A stretch of DNA of 6,798 nt, taken from NCBI GenBank assembly GCA_029858845.1, contig JAOUEG010000093.1, positions 1 to 6,798 on the forward strand, given 5' to 3'. How positions within the stretch are numbered: the stretch's first letter is position 1; each line of letters begins with the position of its first letter. This stretch comes from Chloroflexota bacterium (lineage in GTDB: Bacteria; Chloroflexota; Limnocylindria; Limnocylindrales; CSP1-4). Below, piece after piece: positions 5,109 through 6,798 of this stretch. The position numbers and the translations under genes were made by a program. The notes under the pieces were generated by a model. That model was not told the origin of the DNA. It saw only the letters and a list, made by a program, of their open reading frames with translations, and searched no databases.

Positions 5109-5960
5109 GTGAGCCTTCTGCTGCTGGTCGACCTCGACGGCGTCGTCTATCGAGGATCCGATCCCGTCCCGGGCGTCGCCGCGGTGCTGGCCGAGAGGGC
5201 TGCCGCCGGGGACGACGTCGTCTACGTCACCAACAACTCCATGCACTACCGAGCTGACTACGTGGCCCGCCTCACGGCCATGGGGGCGCCGATCACGCCC
5301 GAAACGGTGATCTCCTCGGCGCGGGCGACGGCCCTGCACCTCAGCCACCACGAACCCGGGGTCAGGCGAGTCCTCGTGCTCGGTGCGGGAGGCCTGGAAC
5401 GTGAGCTGCGGGATGTCGGCCTGGACGTGGTGACGGCCGGGCAGGCCGCGACACGCATGGCGCAGGAGGGCATCGATGGCTGGGCCGCGGCGGGCGCCCC
5501 GGACGCGGTCGTCACCGGTCTCGACCCGAACTTGACGTACCTGCGCTTGGCCGCGGCCGCCGACTGCATCCGAGCGGGCGCCCGGTTCATCGCCACGAAC
5601 CGCGACCCCATCTACCCCACGGAGCGCGGCGTCCAGCCCGGTGCCGGGGCGGTGGCCGCCGCGGTCGAGGCCGCAAGCGGGGTGACGCCCCTGTCGATCG
5701 GCAAGCCGGCCCCCCATCTCCTGGACCTGGCGGCAGAAGCCGTCGGTCGCACGGCGGACGAGGCCGTCATGATCGGCGACGGGATCGGGACAGACCTGGC
5801 CGCTGCTCATGCCGTGGGCGCCCGCTGCATCTTCATGCTGACCGGGGTGACCACGCGCGAGCAGATCGAGCGCCTCCGGGCCGACGACCGGCCGACGGCC
5901 GTCGCCGCGGACGCCGGCGAACTGAGGGAGGCCCTGCAGGCGCTCACCACGGGGACATGA
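5109..5960 (+). CDS. HAD-superfamily IIA hydrolase (NagD / phosphoglycolate phosphatase-like)
   Basis: This cytoplasmic phosphatase of 283 residues has all four HAD motifs. Motif I is DLDGVVY, with nucleophile D8 and acid/base D10. Motif II is TNNS (41-44) and motif III is K199 in IGKP. Motif IV is GDGIGTD (223-229), with metal ligands D224 and D229. A C2-type cap lies between motifs II and III (about 60-180) and contains the family stretch FIATNRDPIYPTERGVQPGAGA (160-181). The length and layout fit the IIA group, which includes NagD, AraL, 4-nitrophenylphosphatase and eukaryotic phosphoglycolate phosphatase. The substrate cannot be deduced; sugar phosphates, nucleotides or a metabolite-repair role are all possible. 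The start is GTG at 5109: it directly precedes the catalytic strand, has no Shine-Dalgarno, and sits six bases after TACGAT, so the message is probably leaderless. The gene diverges from the NYN gene; the META gene follows 112 bases later. Confidence 0.94.
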   Translation: MSLLLLVDLDGVVYRGSDPVPGVAAVLAERAAAGDDVVYVTNNSMHYRADYVARLTAMGAPITPETVISSARATALHLSHHEPGVRRVLVLGAGGLERELRDVGLDVVTAGQAATRMAQEGIDGWAAAGAPDAVVTGLDPNLTYLRLAAAADCIRAGARFIATNRDPIYPTERGVQPGAGAVAAAVEAASGVTPLSIGKPAPHLLDLAAEAVGRTADEAVMIGDGIGTDLAAAHAVGARCIFMLTGVTTREQIERLRADDRPTAVAADAGELREALQALTTGT

Positions 5961-6040
5961 TCCTCCGGCGACCTCGATCGGCCCGCGTCGGAACCAGGCC
6001 CGGGCGGCGCCCCATCGTTCGGTGGCCGGTCCACGCATGC

Positions 6041-6054
6041 AACCGGTCGCGGTT
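6041..6054. repeat. Short inverted repeat upstream of the META lipoprotein gene
   Basis: AACCG and CGGTT flank the four bases GTCG. The repeat lies 18 bases before the chosen start of the META gene and could be an operator half-site pair or a small RNA hairpin. It is short enough to be chance. No T run follows, so it is not a terminator for the HAD gene. The remainder of 5961-6072 shows no clear promoter. Confidence 0.25.
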
Positions 6055-6072
6055 CCCGAACGTCATGTGTCC

Positions 6073-6798
6073 ATGAGGCGGATGGAGAGCTTGCGTGCGC
6101 GGCTCCTCGGGTTCGGGGTGGCCGCGGTGATGCTGGCTGCCTGCACCGTGGCGGGATCTTCACCGAGCCCTTCTCTCCCTGGCGTCGGGATCGCCGAGGC
6201 GGTCGGTGACTGGCGACTCGTCGAGGGCGTCCAGTCGGGTCGTCCCATCCCGATCGTTCCCGGCGCCGATATCACGCTGACCGTCGAGGAGGGCAGGATC
6301 GCCGGCCGCGCCGCCTGCAACCAGTACGGTGGCGAGATCGTCGTCCAGGGCGATGAGATCAGTTTCGGCTCGGTGTTCATGACCGAGATGGCGTGCGCCG
6401 AACCGATCATGGCCTCCGAATCCGCCTACCTCGCGGCACTCGCCGAGGTGCGTTCCGCTGGGGTCGCGAACGATCGGTTGCGCCTGATGGGTGATGGTGT
6501 CGACCTCGTGTTCGAGCGCCTGGTCCCTGTCCCCACGGCTGCCCTGATCAGCACCGACTGGGTGCTCGATTCGCTGGTCGACGGCGACGGCATCTCCTCC
6601 GTCGCGGGCGCACCCGCGACCCTGCGGCTCGGTCCGGGCGGTGACGTCACCGGGTCGACCGGCTGCCGCTCGTTCTCGGGCCGATGGACCGAGGCCGCCG
6701 GGATGATCGCGGTCACCGACCTGGCCCTGGGCCGGGAGCCCTGCTCGGCCGACCTTGCCGCCCAGGATGCCCACGTGATCGAGGTCCTGGAAAGCGGG
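6073..6798 (+). CDS. META-domain lipoprotein with tandem META (HslJ-like) domains, partial at 3' end
   Basis: The reading frame is open to the window edge; 242 residues are visible and no stop is reached. Residues 1-24 form a lipoprotein signal: basic MRRMESLRARLL, a hydrophobic stretch and MLAAC with C24 lipidated. A Ser/Pro-rich linker (29-36) follows. The first META domain (about 44-150) has GDWRLVEG, GRAACNQYGGE with C82, and the TEMACAEP stretch with C108 before a helix ESAYLAAL. The second (about 158 to the edge) repeats the plan: TDWVLDSL, GSTGCRSFSGRW with C198, and EPCSADLAAQD with C224, cut within its helix. The cysteines recur at equivalent places in both copies and may pair. META domains occur in HslJ and other secreted or envelope proteins of poorly known role, so a cell-surface role is inferred. 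The start is uncertain: in-frame ATG at 6037, GTG at 6067 and ATG at 6082 are alternatives; only 6082 has GAGG ahead, and it is close. All keep the lipobox. Confidence 0.88.
   Translation, partial: MRRMESLRARLLGFGVAAVMLAACTVAGSSPSPSLPGVGIAEAVGDWRLVEGVQSGRPIPIVPGADITLTVEEGRIAGRAACNQYGGEIVVQGDEISFGSVFMTEMACAEPIMASESAYLAALAEVRSAGVANDRLRLMGDGVDLVFERLVPVPTAALISTDWVLDSLVDGDGISSVAGAPATLRLGPGGDVTGSTGCRSFSGRWTEAAGMIAVTDLALGREPCSADLAAQDAHVIEVLESG

Noticed and set aside
5061..6038. Open frame of 325 codons on the minus strand opposite the HAD gene
   Set aside because: The plus strand encodes all four HAD motifs. The minus translation is biased and motif-free, and the frame would cover the divergent promoter region.

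Overview
This is a high-GC bacterial chromosome segment with eight protein-coding genes and almost no free space. Six genes lie on the minus strand (from about 5064 down to 173) and two on the plus strand (5109 to the right edge). No RNA gene, insertion sequence, CRISPR array or phage gene is visible. The organism is probably a high-GC member of Chloroflexota (a Limnocylindria-like lineage) or an Actinomycetota. This rests on base composition, GTG starts, apparent leaderless promoters (TACGAT, six bases, GTG), a CcsB-type cytochrome c gene and a lipoprotein with tandem META domains. No phylogenetic marker decides between the two, so this is inference.

Layout, right to left on the minus strand. 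A NYN/PIN-like nuclease-fold protein (4450-5064) overlaps by four bases a small membrane-anchored double zinc-ribbon protein (3971-4453). After 45 bases comes a CcsB/ResC-type cytochrome c assembly protein (2969-3925). These three probably form one transcript. After a 149-base gap with its own candidate promoter, a leader with two predicted hairpins and a near-ideal Shine-Dalgarno comes a compact polar amino-acid-type ABC importer: lipoprotein binding protein (1956-2819), permease (1014-1868) and ATPase (173-1003). A perfect 28-bp palindrome separates the binding protein gene from the permease gene. It could let the binding protein be made in excess over the membrane parts.

On the plus strand, a HAD-IIA phosphatase (5109-5960) diverges from the NYN gene across only 44 bases. 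A META-domain lipoprotein (6073 onward) follows and is cut by the window edge. The NYN/HAD intergenic region holds two mirror-image TACGAT boxes, each exactly six bases before a GTG, which suggests two overlapping, back-to-back leaderless promoters.

The left 172 bases hold no gene that can be supported, only DnaA-box-like words and a run of nine G. No clearly new defence or mobile system is present. The most interesting items are the symmetrical divergent promoter, the leader and palindrome elements of the ABC operon, the altered ligand-pocket position in the binding protein, and the coupled NYN / zinc-ribbon pair of unknown function.
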